Position numbers and translations under genes: made by a program. Positions 8,641 to 17,491 of a stretch of 64,000 bases of DNA are shown piece by piece. The stretch covers positions 434,001 to 498,000 of the forward strand of contig NZ_ABLD01000003.1 in the NCBI RefSeq assembly GCF_000172415.1. The letters run 5' to 3'. The stretch comes from Paraburkholderia graminis C4D1M (GTDB taxonomy: Bacteria > Pseudomonadota > Gammaproteobacteria > Burkholderiales > Burkholderiaceae). Below the pieces are notes generated by a model, which had not been told where the DNA came from, did no database searches, and saw only the letters and a program-made list of their open reading frames with translations. The first letter of the stretch is position 1. Every line of letters begins with the position of its first letter.

Positions 8641-9711
8641 TCACGCCGAAAACCGCATCACCCCATCCGCATCGTGCGTGCGCTTTAACGCGCCCGCCAG
8701 CCACAGCAGATGCAAATGCGCGAGCGCCTCGCCCATTGCGAACGTCATCTGGTGAATATCCAGCGCGCGCTTGAACATGAGCGGCACGATGTCCGCCGCG
8801 CTTTGCGGCTTTTGCGCGCACGCCTCTCGCACTTCGGCCAGACGCGCATCGTGATGCTCGCGCAACTGCTTCACGCGCGTACGCACGCCGCGAAACGGCT
8901 TGCCGTGCGACGGCAACACGAGCGTGTCCTCAGGCATCACCTCGTAGCGCGCGAGCGACTCGAGATAAAGCGCAAGCGGCGAGCCTTCGGGCTCCATCGC
9001 GAACACCGAGACGTTCGTCGAAATGCGCGGCAGCACCATGTCGCCGGAAATCAGCACGCCCATCTCTTCGCAATGCAGCGCACAGTGCTCCGGTGAATGG
9101 CCGTAGCCCGTCACCACGCGCCACGTTTTTCTGCCGATCCGCACGCGGTCCGCTTCACGCAAACGCCGGTATTGATCGGGCACCGACGGCACCAGATTCG
9201 CGTAATAACTCTGCCGGCTGCGCAGTTTCTCGAGCGAGTCCTCGTCGGTGACGCCGTGCAGCGCGAAGTGCCGCGCCGCCGCTTCGCCGCCCGCGTTGGA
9301 GCCGTCGCCGGCCGCCATCACGCGAGCCTGCATGTATTCGCCGAGCGTCATCCACAGGCGCGCGTCCCAGCGCTTCTTGTCGCCGCCGCTGCAAACCCAA
9401 TCCGCGAGACCGACGTGGTCAGGATGGCAATGCGTGACGATCACGCGCAGCACCGGCAAACCGTCGAGCACCGACTCAAATACCTTTTCCCAGTTCTCCC
9501 GGATCGCGTCCGACGCGATCCCGCAGTCGATCACCGTCCAGCCTTCCTCGCCGTCGATCTGATCGCGCAGCAGCCACAGATTGATATGGTCGAGCGCGAA
9601 CGGCAACGGCATGCGCAGCCAGAACACACCGGGCGCGACTTCCTGCGCGTGGCCGGGCTCGGGCAGCGTGTCGTTGAACGGATAGTCGAGTTGATGTTCG
9701 AGTGCATTCAT
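8641..9711 (-). CDS. MBL-fold metallohydrolase
   Basis: A 356-residue metallo-beta-lactamase-fold enzyme. The binuclear metal site motif is HCHPDH at 94-99; the second ligands lie in GYGHSPEHCALHCEEMGVLISGDMVLP. After the MBL core (to about 270) comes a helical region ending with a winged-helix-like tail often seen in this subfamily (LACTB2-like). It is transcribed away from the MerR gene, from a shared control region holding a palindromic box, so the two are probably co-regulated. In other proteobacteria LiuR-type regulators control branched-chain amino-acid breakdown; a thioesterase-type role for this hydrolase is therefore possible but unproven. Confidence 0.85.
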   Translation of the reverse strand: MNALEHQLDYPFNDTLPEPGHAQEVAPGVFWLRMPLPFALDHINLWLLRDQIDGEEGWTVIDCGIASDAIRENWEKVFESVLDGLPVLRVIVTHCHPDHVGLADWVCSGGDKKRWDARLWMTLGEYMQARVMAAGDGSNAGGEAAARHFALHGVTDEDSLEKLRSRQSYYANLVPSVPDQYRRLREADRVRIGRKTWRVVTGYGHSPEHCALHCEEMGVLISGDMVLPRISTNVSVFAMEPEGSPLALYLESLARYEVMPEDTLVLPSHGKPFRGVRTRVKQLREHHDARLAEVREACAQKPQSAADIVPLMFKRALDIHQMTFAMGEALAHLHLLWLAGALKRTHDADGVMRFSA

Positions 9712-9767
9712 TCGGTGTCTTCCTCCACGCTTTCCGCGTACTTGCCGCAGGTTGCATTCAACCCAAG

Positions 9768-9789
9768 TTGACGATAACGTAAACGTCGA
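9768..9789. promoter_or_regulatory. Palindromic MerR (LiuR-type) box
   Basis: A 22-bp imperfect palindrome in the 111-base divergent region. Its outer arms are TTGACG and CGTCGA around an ATAACGTAAA-type centre. From memory the published LiuR motif is an AT-flanked ACGT palindrome of this kind; the match is visual. MerR proteins usually bind such sites inside long-spaced promoters, so this is the likely operator of both the MerR gene and the MBL gene. Confidence 0.55.
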
Positions 9790-9822
9790 TTCTATCGTTC
9801 AATCTGACTTTGTGCCCGGCCA

Positions 9823-10302
9823 GTGAATGCCCCGATGACCACTCAATACACGATCACCGAACTCGCGCGGGAATTCGACGTCACGCCGCGCGCCATACGT
9901 TTCTACGAAGACCAGGGTTTACTCTCGCCGAGCCGCGAAGGTTCGAGCGGCTTGCGGCGCGTCTATTCGGGCCGCGACCGCACGCGCCTGAAGCTGACGC
10001 TGCGCGGCAAGCGGCTCGGCTTCACGCTCTCCGAAATTCGCGATCTGCTGGACGTGTACGAATCGCCGACGGACACCGTCCCGCAACTGCACGCGTTTCT
10101 CGGCACGGTCGCGCGTCATCGCGAGGTGCTTGAGCGGCAACTGGAAGACCTGAACGCGACGCTCGAAGACCTCGCGCAATACGAAGCGCAGGCGCGCGCG
10201 CTGCTCGAAGGCGGCAAGCATGCGGCTTCCGAGGCACGCAAAGCGACGCAAGCGCAAGAAACGCAACAAGGGCGACGAGCGCGCGAAGCCAAGCCCGCAT
10301 GA
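9823..10302 (+). CDS. MerR-family regulator, LiuR-like
   Basis: A 159-residue regulator. The MerR winged helix is at the N-terminus (YTITELAREFDVTPRAIRFY at about 8-27, then YEDQGLLSP and LRRVYSGRDRTRLKLTLRGKRLGF), followed by a dimerisation coiled coil (VARHREVLERQLEDLNATLE) and a polar, low-complexity tail. No Cys cluster is present, so a metal sensor is unlikely. The DNA-binding part resembles LiuR, which controls leucine/isovalerate degradation. Starts at 9823 or 9835 are both possible. It is divergent from the MBL gene. The liu genes LiuA-D are not in the window, although an HMG-CoA lyase lies 22 kb away. Confidence 0.82.
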   Translation: MNAPMTTQYTITELAREFDVTPRAIRFYEDQGLLSPSREGSSGLRRVYSGRDRTRLKLTLRGKRLGFTLSEIRDLLDVYESPTDTVPQLHAFLGTVARHREVLERQLEDLNATLEDLAQYEAQARALLEGGKHAASEARKATQAQETQQGRRAREAKPA

Positions 10303-10532
10303 CGAGACATGCGCACCAGGTGAAGTCGTGAACGAAATTTTTCTTGCTGCAAATTGAGCCGTTTAACAACGCCGAACCAGGGCATTGAGCGCAGTTGCCC
10401 GGAAAAGTCCGCAAATGCCCGGCACCGCTCACACGGCGCCGGCGCACGAGCCGGTTGACGCAATGCGTCGCGAGCGCACCCGACGATACAATCACGGGTG
10501 TCTTCACGACACGAGACGAATGCACGGTCGAC

Positions 10533-12389
10533 ATGAATCACTTCCCCAAACTGTTGTCGTCGCAAATCGGCTTTGACGTCGCGCAAACCATGCTCGAAGG
10601 ATTCAACCGGCACTACCGGATCTTTCGCGACGCGGCGATTCATGCCAAGACGCTGTTCGAGAACGGCGACTGGCATGGCCTGCAAAAGCTCGCGCGGGAG
10701 CGCATTACTTCATACGACGACCGCGTGCAGGAATGCGTCGAACTGCTCGAAGACGAGTACGACGCGGAGAACATCGACAGCGAAGTGTGGCAGCAGATCA
10801 AGCTGCACTACATTGGCCTTCTCACCACGCACCGTCAGCCCGAGTGCGCGGAAACGTTTTTCAATTCGGTGTGCTGCAAGATTCTGCACCGCTCGTATTT
10901 CAACAACGACTTCATTTTCGTGCGCCCGGCGATCTCGACCGAATACATCGAGAACGACGAGCCCGCGGCGAAGCCGACATATCGCGCGTACTATCCCGGC
11001 AAGGACGGCCTCGCCGCGACGCTCGAGCGCATCGTCACGAATTTTCAACTCGAGCCGCCGTTCGAAGATCTGACGCGCGACGTCGGCTGCGTAATGCAGG
11101 CGATTCACGACGCGTTCGGCACCTTCGACGAAGCGCCGAACTTCCAGATTCATGTGCTCTCGTCGCTGTTCTTTCGCAACAAGTCCGCGTATATCGTCGG
11201 GCGAATCATCAACGGCGACAGGCTGCTGCCGTTCGCCGTGCCGCTGCGTCATGTGAAGCCCGGCGTGCTCGCACTCGACACCGTGCTGCTGACGCGCGAA
11301 CAGTTGCTGATTATCTTCAGCTTCTCGCACTCGTACTTTCTTGTGGATATGGAAGTGCCGTCGGCTTACGTCGAATTCCTCGGCATGATCATGCCGGGCA
11401 AGCCAAAAGCGGAAATCTACACGTCGGTCGGTTTGCAGAAGCAGGGCAAGAATCTGTTCTATCGCGATCTGCTGCATCACCTGTCGCATTCGAGCGATCA
11501 GTTCATCATCGCGCCCGGCATCAAGGGGCTCGTGATGCTGGTGTTCACGCTGCCCTCTTTTCCGTACGTGTTCAAGCTCATCAAGGACAACTTCCCGCCG
11601 CCGAAGGAAACCACGCGCGCGAAGATTCAGGAGAAGTATCAGCTCGTCAAACGACACGACCGCCTCGGCCGCATGGCTGACACGCTCGAATATTCGAGCG
11701 TCGCGCTGCCCATTTCGCGGCTCGACGAAGCGCTCATGCGTGAACTGGAGAAAGAAGTGCCGTCGCTGCTCGAGTACGACGGCGACAACGTGGTGATCCG
11801 CCATATGTATATCGAGCGCCGCATGGTGCCGCTGAATCTGTTCCTGCAAAACGGCAGCGACGACGACGTCGATCACGGCATCAAGGAATACGGCAACGCG
11901 GTGAAGGAATTGATGCAGGCGAACATCTTCCCCGGCGACATGCTGTACAAGAACTTCGGCGTGACGCGCCACGGCCGCGTGGTGTTCTACGATTACGACG
12001 AGATCGAATATCTGACCGACTGCAACGTGCGTGCAGTGCCCGCGCCGCGCAACGAAGAGGACGAGATGTCGGGCGAGCCGTGGTACTCGGTCGGGCCGCA
12101 CGACATTTTCCCCGAGACGTATGGCACTTTTCTGCTCGGCGACCCGCGCGTGCGCCGCGCGTTCATGCAGCATCACGCGGACTTCTTCGATCCGGCGCTG
12201 TGGCAAAAGCACAAGAATCATCTGCTGAAAGGCGAACTGCCCGACTTCTTTCCGTATGACAGCAGCGTGCGTTTTTGCATTCGCTATCCGGAGCGGTTTG
12301 TCGATGCAGAATCCGCAGAGTCGAACGCAGCAGATGCTATCAGCGCCGCTGAACCGCAGGCCGACGAGCGCAGCGTGAGAGTTGCCTAG
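10533..12389 (+). CDS. aceK: Isocitrate dehydrogenase kinase/phosphatase
   Basis: A 618-residue bifunctional enzyme that phosphorylates and dephosphorylates isocitrate dehydrogenase, directing carbon to the glyoxylate shunt during growth on acetate or fatty acids. The start at 10533 ([20 protein letters not shown]) is the family's normal N-terminus. The N-terminal regulatory half carries the AMP-binding region; the C-terminal kinase-like half has the phosphate loop near [16 protein letters not shown] and the catalytic segment [20 protein letters not shown], followed by the conserved ending with [13 protein letters not shown]. The last 35 residues are a variable acidic tail. Neighbouring thiolase and acyl-CoA dehydrogenase genes fit acetyl-CoA metabolism. 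Confidence 0.96.
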   Translation: MNHFPKLLSSQIGFDVAQTMLEGFNRHYRIFRDAAIHAKTLFENGDWHGLQKLARERITSYDDRVQECVELLEDEYDAENIDSEVWQQIKLHYIGLLTTHRQPECAETFFNSVCCKILHRSYFNNDFIFVRPAISTEYIENDEPAAKPTYRAYYPGKDGLAATLERIVTNFQLEPPFEDLTRDVGCVMQAIHDAFGTFDEAPNFQIHVLSSLFFRNKSAYIVGRIINGDRLLPFAVPLRHVKPGVLALDTVLLTREQLLIIFSFSHSYFLVDMEVPSAYVEFLGMIMPGKPKAEIYTSVGLQKQGKNLFYRDLLHHLSHSSDQFIIAPGIKGLVMLVFTLPSFPYVFKLIKDNFPPPKETTRAKIQEKYQLVKRHDRLGRMADTLEYSSVALPISRLDEALMRELEKEVPSLLEYDGDNVVIRHMYIERRMVPLNLFLQNGSDDDVDHGIKEYGNAVKELMQANIFPGDMLYKNFGVTRHGRVVFYDYDEIEYLTDCNVRAVPAPRNEEDEMSGEPWYSVGPHDIFPETYGTFLLGDPRVRRAFMQHHADFFDPALWQKHKNHLLKGELPDFFPYDSSVRFCIRYPERFVDAESAESNAADAISAAEPQADERSVRVA

Positions 12390-12443
12390 CCCATGCATTA
12401 CACCGAATCCAACGTAACGAAACCGGCCGCTGAAACGGTCGCT

Positions 12444-12481
12444 TAACCGCCAGATAACCACTGAATAACCGTCGATTAACC
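12444..12481 (+). repeat. Four TAACC direct repeats, exact 11-bp period
   Basis: TAACC occurs at 12444, 12455, 12466 and 12477, exactly 11 bases apart, each followed by a different 6-base spacer (GCCAGA, ACTGAA, GTCGAT). The array ends 13 bases before the carbonic anhydrase start codon. An exact one-turn phase over four copies is unlikely by chance and would place all copies on one DNA face. Confidence 0.7.
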
Positions 12482-12494
12482 GCCAAGACGCATC

Positions 12495-13271
12495 ATGAAC
12501 ATGAACGCTTCCAACCCCGCTCATCCGCTCGCGCATCTGTTCGATAACAACGACGCGTGGGTCACGCGCAAGTTGTCCGAAGATCCCGAGTACTTCTCGC
12601 GCCTCGCGCATCAGCAGACGCCCGAGTATTTGTGGATCGGCTGCTCCGATTCGCGCGTGCCCGCGAACCAGATCATCGGTCTGCCGCCGGGCGAAGTATT
12701 CGTGCACAGAAACATCGCGAACGTGGTCGTGCATACGGATCTGAACTGCCTCTCGGTGATCCAGTTCGCCGTCGATCTGCTGAAGGTCAAGCACATCAGG
12801 GTGGTCGGCCACTACGGCTGCTCGGGCGTGGCCGCGGCGTTGCACGGCCGCCGCGTGGGTCTCGCGGATAACTGGCTGCATCACGTGCAGGACGTGCGCG
12901 CGAAACATGCCGCACTGATCGACGAGTGGCCCATTGGCGAGACACGTCACCGGCGTCTCGTCGAACTGAACACCATCGAGCAGGTCGTGAACGTGTGCCG
13001 CACGACCATCATCAACGATGCATGGGCGCGCGGCCAGGAACTCACGGTGCACGGCTGGGCCTATGGCGTGCACGACGGCAAGGTGCGCGACCTCGGCATG
13101 ACGATCAACAACGCGGCCGCGCTCGATGAAACCTATCGGCGTTGCGTGGCCGGCGTGTCGGCGAGCACCGCGCATACGGCGGACAACGACGTCGTCGCGT
13201 CAGACGCGGCGCAGCTTGGCGACGTGCCGGCGATAGTCCAAGGCGTAATCAAGGAGCTAAAACATGAGTGA
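12495..13271 (+). CDS. can: Beta-class carbonic anhydrase
   Basis: A 258-residue cytoplasmic zinc enzyme that interconverts CO2 and bicarbonate. The zinc ligands are Cys50, His106 and Cys109, and the catalytic dyad is Asp52/Arg54 in the CSDSRVP signature; GHYGCSGV is the second signature. The C-terminal 40 residues are variable. Bicarbonate supply would feed biotin carboxylases, which suits the nearby acyl-CoA genes. It overlaps the thiolase start by 8 bases, so these two genes are translationally coupled. A second in-frame Met two codons on (MNMN) is equally possible as start. Confidence 0.94.
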   Translation: MNMNASNPAHPLAHLFDNNDAWVTRKLSEDPEYFSRLAHQQTPEYLWIGCSDSRVPANQIIGLPPGEVFVHRNIANVVVHTDLNCLSVIQFAVDLLKVKHIRVVGHYGCSGVAAALHGRRVGLADNWLHHVQDVRAKHAALIDEWPIGETRHRRLVELNTIEQVVNVCRTTIINDAWARGQELTVHGWAYGVHDGKVRDLGMTINNAAALDETYRRCVAGVSASTAHTADNDVVASDAAQLGDVPAIVQGVIKELKHE

Positions 13272-14484
13272 GACGAAGACAAAGACCGAGACGAACGGCA
13301 TGACGGCCGATCCGATTGTGATCGTGAGCGCGGCACGCACGCCGATGGCTGCATTTCAGGGCGATTTCGCATCGCTGACCGCGCCGCAACTCGGCTCGAT
13401 CGCGATCGAAGCCGCGGTTCAGCGCGCGGGCCTCAAGCCCGAGCAGATCGATGAAGTCGTGATGGGTTGCGTGCTGCCCGCGGGCCTCGGCCAGGCGCCC
13501 GCGCGGCAAGCCGCGCTCGGCGCCGGCTTGCCGCTTTCGACGGGCAGCACGACAGTCAACAAGATGTGCGGCTCGGGCATGCGCGCGGCGATGTTCGCGC
13601 ATGACATGCTGGCCGCCGGTTCGGTCGACGTGATCGTCGCGGGCGGCATGGAGAGCATGACGAACGCGCCGTATCTGCTGCCCAAAGCGCGGGGCGGCAT
13701 GCGCATGGGTCACAGCCAGGTCATCGATCACATGTTCTACGACGGCCTCGAAGACGCCTACGAAAAAGGCCGTTTGATGGGCACGTTCGCGGAAGAATGC
13801 GCGGCCTCGTTCGACTTCACGCGCGAAGCGCAAGACGCGTTCGCCGTCGAGTCGCTGAACCGCGCGAAACGTGCGAACGAAGACGGTTCGTTCGCGTGGG
13901 AAATCGCGCCGGTGAAAGTGCAAAGCCGCAAAGGCGAAGCGACCATCGACCACGACGAACAGCCGTACAAGGCGAACCTCGAAAAGATTCCGACGCTCAA
14001 GCCCGCGTTCAGCAAAACGGGCACGGTGACGGCCGCGAACTCGTCGTCGATTTCGGACGGCGCCGCGGCGCTCGTCATGATGCGCGAATCGACGGCGAAG
14101 CGTCTCGGCGTCACGCCGCTTGCGCGCGTGGCCGGCCACTCCACGTTCGCGCAGGAGCCGGCGAAGTTCACCACCGCGCCGGTCGGCGCGATCCGCAAGC
14201 TGTTCGACAAAAACGGCTGGCGCGCGGACGAAGTCGATCTGTACGAAGTCAACGAGGCGTTCGCCGTCGTGACGATGGCCGCGATGAAGGAGCACAAGCT
14301 TCCGCACGACAAGGTCAACGTGCACGGGGGCGCGTGTGCGCTCGGCCATCCGATCGGCGCATCGGGTGCGCGCATTCTCGTCACGCTGATCGGTGCGCTG
14401 AAAAAGCGCGGCGGCAAGCGCGGCGTCGCCACGCTTTGCATCGGCGGCGGCGAAGCGACGGCAACGGGCATCGAACTCGTTTGA
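13264..14484 (+). CDS. Acetyl-CoA acetyltransferase (thiolase)
   Basis: A 406-residue type II thiolase condensing or cleaving acetoacetyl-CoA. The start at 13264 has AAGGAGC 7 bases upstream and lies inside the end of the carbonic anhydrase gene. The nucleophile is Cys102 in VNKMCGSGMRA, the base is His in GGACALGHPIGASGAR, and the second Cys lies in TLCIGGGEA. Family length is about 393, and the extra is a hydrophilic N-terminal stretch before DPIVIVSAARTP. It opens a cluster with an SDR, an acyl-CoA dehydrogenase and YchJ, which suggests short-chain acyl-CoA turnover. Confidence 0.95.
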   Translation: MSETKTKTETNGMTADPIVIVSAARTPMAAFQGDFASLTAPQLGSIAIEAAVQRAGLKPEQIDEVVMGCVLPAGLGQAPARQAALGAGLPLSTGSTTVNKMCGSGMRAAMFAHDMLAAGSVDVIVAGGMESMTNAPYLLPKARGGMRMGHSQVIDHMFYDGLEDAYEKGRLMGTFAEECAASFDFTREAQDAFAVESLNRAKRANEDGSFAWEIAPVKVQSRKGEATIDHDEQPYKANLEKIPTLKPAFSKTGTVTAANSSSISDGAAALVMMRESTAKRLGVTPLARVAGHSTFAQEPAKFTTAPVGAIRKLFDKNGWRADEVDLYEVNEAFAVVTMAAMKEHKLPHDKVNVHGGACALGHPIGASGARILVTLIGALKKRGGKRGVATLCIGGGEATATGIELV

Positions 14485-14530
14485 CGCGTCGTGCGTATGG
14501 TCAGGCGCGTCACATAGTCGGAGGTGATTC

Positions 14531-15208
14531 ATGAAGACAGTGTTGATTGTCGGTGCGTCGCGTGGCATCGGCCAGGAATTTGTCCGGCAGTACAAGCAAA
14601 GCGGCTGGCGTGTGCTCGCCACCGCGCGCGACGGCGCCGCGCTCGACGCCCTCACGCAGCTCGGCGCGCAAACCTATTCCGTCGACGTAACCGAGCCCGC
14701 GGACATCGCCGCATTGGGCTGGAAGCTCGACGGCGAGCAGGTCGATGTCGCCATCGTCGTGTCGGGCGTGTATGGTCCGCGCAGCGACCGCATTGAGACC
14801 ATCACCGCCGAAGACTTCGATCATGTGATGCACACCAACGTGCGCGGCCCGATGCAACTGATGCCGATCCTGCTGCCGATCGTCGAGGAAACGGGCGGCG
14901 TGCTGGCGGTGATCTCGAGCAAGATGGGCAGCATCGCCGATTCGGGCGGCACGAGCGGCTGGCTGTATCGCGTGAGCAAGGCCGCGCTGAACGACGCGCT
15001 CAAGCTCGCGTCGCTCGAAGCACAGAGCGCGACGTGCGTGTCGCTGCATCCCGGCTGGGTGCAGACGGACATGGGCGGCGCGCACGCGGCAATCGATCCC
15101 ACGACGAGCGTCGCCGGCATGCGTGACGTGCTCGCGCAGGCAGCGGCCTCGCGCGACGCGTTCAATGGCCGCTTCTATCAATACGACGGCACGCAGCTGG
15201 AGTGGTAG
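14531..15208 (+). CDS. Short-chain dehydrogenase/reductase
   Basis: A 225-residue SDR with VGASRGIGQEF at the N-terminus and the active-site YRVSKAAL motif; the Ser precedes in VISSKMGS. A strong ribosome site (GGAGGTGAT) lies 4-12 bases upstream of 14531. The cofactor loop (ATARD) suggests NADP(H) but this is weak. It lies 46 bases after the thiolase and 62 before the acyl-CoA dehydrogenase on the same strand. A role in reducing or oxidising a keto acyl intermediate fits the context; the substrate is not known. Confidence 0.88.
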   Translation: MKTVLIVGASRGIGQEFVRQYKQSGWRVLATARDGAALDALTQLGAQTYSVDVTEPADIAALGWKLDGEQVDVAIVVSGVYGPRSDRIETITAEDFDHVMHTNVRGPMQLMPILLPIVEETGGVLAVISSKMGSIADSGGTSGWLYRVSKAALNDALKLASLEAQSATCVSLHPGWVQTDMGGAHAAIDPTTSVAGMRDVLAQAAASRDAFNGRFYQYDGTQLEW

Positions 15209-15270
15209 CACGAGCGCGTGAGTGGTCTGGTCGGCCCTTATGCACGAGGCCAGAGTGAGGAGGCAGATTC

Positions 15271-16401
15271 ATGGTGCTTGATCAGGATCATCTGATGGTC
15301 CGCGACGCGCTGCGCACCTTCGTGCGCGAAGCCGTCACACCGCACGCGGCGGCGTGGGACCGCGAGCGCACTTTTCCAAAAGAAGTGCATAGGCAACTTG
15401 CGGAACTCGGCGCGTATGGCGTGCTCGTGCCCGAAGAGTACGGCGGCGCCGGCATGGACGCGCTCGCGCTCGCGCTGATTCTCGAGGAAATCGCAGCCGG
15501 CGACGGCGGTACATCGACGGCGATCTCCGTGAACAATTGCCCTGTGTGCAGCATTCTGCTGAGTTACGGCAACGACGCGCAAAAGCGCGACTGGCTCACG
15601 CCGCTCGCGCGCGGCGAGATGCTCGGCGCGTTCTGCCTGACCGAACCGCAGGCGGGTTCCGACGCCTCGGCGCTGCGCACCACCGCAACGCGCGATGGCG
15701 ACGCCTACGTGCTCAACGGCGTCAAGCAGTTCATCACGAGCGGCAAGAACGCCAACGTCGCCATCGTGATGGCCGTCACCGACAAGGCCGCCGGCAAGCG
15801 CGGCATCAGCGCGTTTATCGTGCCGACCGACAGCAAGGGTTATCTGGTCGCGCGGCTCGAAGAGAAGCTCGGCCAGCATTCGTCGGATACCGCGCAAATC
15901 ATTTTCGACGATTGCCGCGTGCCCGCCGCGAATCTGATCGGCGCAGAAGGCGAGGGTTATCGCATTGCGCTGTCGGGGCTCGAAGGCGGGCGCATCGGCA
16001 TCGCCGCGCAAAGCGTCGGCATGGCGCGCGCGGCGTTCGAAGCAGCGTTGAGTTACGCGAAGGAGCGCGAGAGCTTCGGCCAGCCGCTGTTCTCGCACCA
16101 GGCCGTGCAGTTCCGTCTCGCCGATATGGCGACGCAACTCGAAGCCGCGCGTCAGTTGATCTGGCACGCGGCGTCGTTGAAAGACGCCGGCCAGCCCTGC
16201 CTTACCGAAGCCGCGATGGCGAAACTGTTTGCGTCGGAGGCCGCGGAGCGCATCTGTTCGGCGGCGCTGCAAATTCACGGCGGCTATGGGTATCTGAGCG
16301 ACTTTCCGGTCGAACGGATTTATCGCGATGTGCGCGTGTGCCAGATTTACGAAGGCACGAGCGACATCCAGAAGATATTGATCGCCCGCGGTCTTGGTTA
16401 G
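15271..16401 (+). CDS. Acyl-CoA dehydrogenase
   Basis: A 376-residue flavoprotein dehydrogenase that oxidises acyl-CoA at alpha/beta carbons and passes electrons to ETF. The family signatures are [18 protein letters not shown] ([16 protein letters not shown] here) and [20 protein letters not shown]. The catalytic base is Glu in [16 protein letters not shown] near the end. A good ribosome site (GAGGAGG) precedes the ATG. Short/branched-chain enzymes share this size; chain length preference cannot be read from sequence by eye. YchJ starts 7 bases behind. Confidence 0.95.
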   Translation: MVLDQDHLMVRDALRTFVREAVTPHAAAWDRERTFPKEVHRQLAELGAYGVLVPEEYGGAGMDALALALILEEIAAGDGGTSTAISVNNCPVCSILLSYGNDAQKRDWLTPLARGEMLGAFCLTEPQAGSDASALRTTATRDGDAYVLNGVKQFITSGKNANVAIVMAVTDKAAGKRGISAFIVPTDSKGYLVARLEEKLGQHSSDTAQIIFDDCRVPAANLIGAEGEGYRIALSGLEGGRIGIAAQSVGMARAAFEAALSYAKERESFGQPLFSHQAVQFRLADMATQLEAARQLIWHAASLKDAGQPCLTEAAMAKLFASEAAERICSAALQIHGGYGYLSDFPVERIYRDVRVCQIYEGTSDIQKILIARGLG

Positions 16402-16408
16402 GAGTTCG

Positions 16409-16858
16409 ATGAGCAAGCACGAGTCGTCCACACAGCGGCCCGCCGACTGTCCATGCGGCGGCGCGGCGCCTCGCCAGTCCGCGGCCGCGAAAGCACCGCG
16501 TTTCGCGGCGTGCTGCGGCCGTTATATCGACGGCGGCGAATTGGCGCCGCGCGCGCTCGAACTGATGCGCTCGCGCTACAGCGCGTATGTTGTCGGCGCA
16601 ACGGATTATTTGCGCGCCACGTGGGCGCCCGCCACCTGCCCCGCCGATCTCGACGCCGACCCTTCCGCGCCCGACGCCCCGCGTTGGCTCGGACTGCAGA
16701 TCAAGGCCTTCGCCGAAACGGATTCGCAACACGCAACCGTCGAGTTCGTCGCGCGGTACAAGGTGGCCGGGCGCGCGCATCGGCTGCACGAGTTAAGCCG
16801 TTTCATTCGCAATGATCGCGGCCACTGGCTCTATGTCGACGGCGATGTAAGCGAATAG
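16409..16858 (+). CDS. YchJ family protein
   Basis: A 149-residue protein of the UPF0225 family. The N-terminus carries a Cys-rich SEC-C-like cluster (CPCGGAAP, then CCGRYIDG about 18 residues later) that should bind zinc, followed by the family core LMRSRYSAYVVGATDYLRATW and RFIRNDRGHWLYVDGD. Start at 16409 has TAGGAG upstream; the frame extends 5 codons further back into the acyl-CoA dehydrogenase. Function is unknown. Probably translated from the same mRNA as the acyl-CoA dehydrogenase, 7 bases upstream. Confidence 0.85.
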   Translation: MSKHESSTQRPADCPCGGAAPRQSAAAKAPRFAACCGRYIDGGELAPRALELMRSRYSAYVVGATDYLRATWAPATCPADLDADPSAPDAPRWLGLQIKAFAETDSQHATVEFVARYKVAGRAHRLHELSRFIRNDRGHWLYVDGDVSE

Positions 16859-16898
16859 CTTTTTAAGCGTCAACGGAGAATCCGCCGTCATCGCATAT

Positions 16899-16920
16899 GG
16901 CCCCTTAGCGGGGCCGCTTT
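16899..16920 (+). terminator. Weak hairpin, possible terminator of the thiolase cluster
   Basis: A 6-bp all-GC stem (GGCCCC/GGGGCC) around TTAGC, followed by GCTTTA. The U-tract is short, so it may be only partly effective. Confidence 0.4.
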
Positions 16921-17491
16921 AAGGCGTTGGCTCGACGCGACAGTCCAGTCAGCCCGCTATCGCGCGATGCAAAGGCGAGCCCGGCCAACGCATCGCCTCG
17001 ATCCGCCGATTTAAGGCCCTTTTCGCGGCTTTATTGCCCATACCTGCGCGGGTTTTCGCCGCGCGCCTTGCTCATCGAGCCTGCCGCTCTGCCTCTCGCG
17101 CGACGCGGCAATTTTTTCGTCAGGGGTTCTCCTTGATTGCACAAAACAAAATTGTCGTGCCAGGATGAGGCCGTTGCTTCGTGACGCCATCAAGCGAGGG
17201 CCCGCTGGTAAGGGTTCCGCAAGTTGCGCCGGCGCCTGCCGATAACCAGTTAATGAGGTTATGGCAGCGGCTTCCGGCAGCGGAGGTGGCGTTCATCATC
17301 GGCGCGTGGGGTCGCGTCGGCCGTTGGGTTTATCCCGTGCGATCTCGATTGGCGTGCGTGCGCTTCGCGCAATGCGTACGTGAGCATGTTTTTGTTTGTC
17401 GCAAACGCGCGTGCGAAAGATAAATGTCAGCCGCGCGATTCGATGAACAGACACGAGATGTCGAGGCAGATTTTTTGAGGCAGGTGGGTGA
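16921..17491. other. 571 bases without a recognised gene
   Basis: Short frames occur (for example 16927-17136 and 17181-17423 on +) but their products are Arg/Pro-rich or lack any recognised family, and no ribosome site supports them. There is an AT-rich patch at 17108-17162 (a TTTTTT tract and ACAAAACAAAATTG) that could hold a promoter for the downstream hydrolase. I see no RNA gene. Confidence 0.5.

Noticed and set aside
10455..10492. TTGACG and TACAAT as an aceK promoter
   Set aside because: The spacing (26 bp) is far from the 16-18 bp needed.
10710..13175. 821-residue open frame on the minus strand
   Set aside because: It is antisense to aceK and carbonic anhydrase, two genes with clear motifs. 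The product is His/Arg/Val-rich with no recognisable domain, as expected from GC-rich antisense frames.
17181..17423. 80-residue frame before the secreted hydrolase
   Set aside because: It has one hydrophobic stretch (AAEVAFIIGAWG) but no ribosome site or family likeness, and the codon pattern is not that of neighbouring genes.
16921..17491. tRNA or small RNA gene in the long gap
   Set aside because: No cloverleaf, no CCA end and no promoter-terminator pair could be found by eye.
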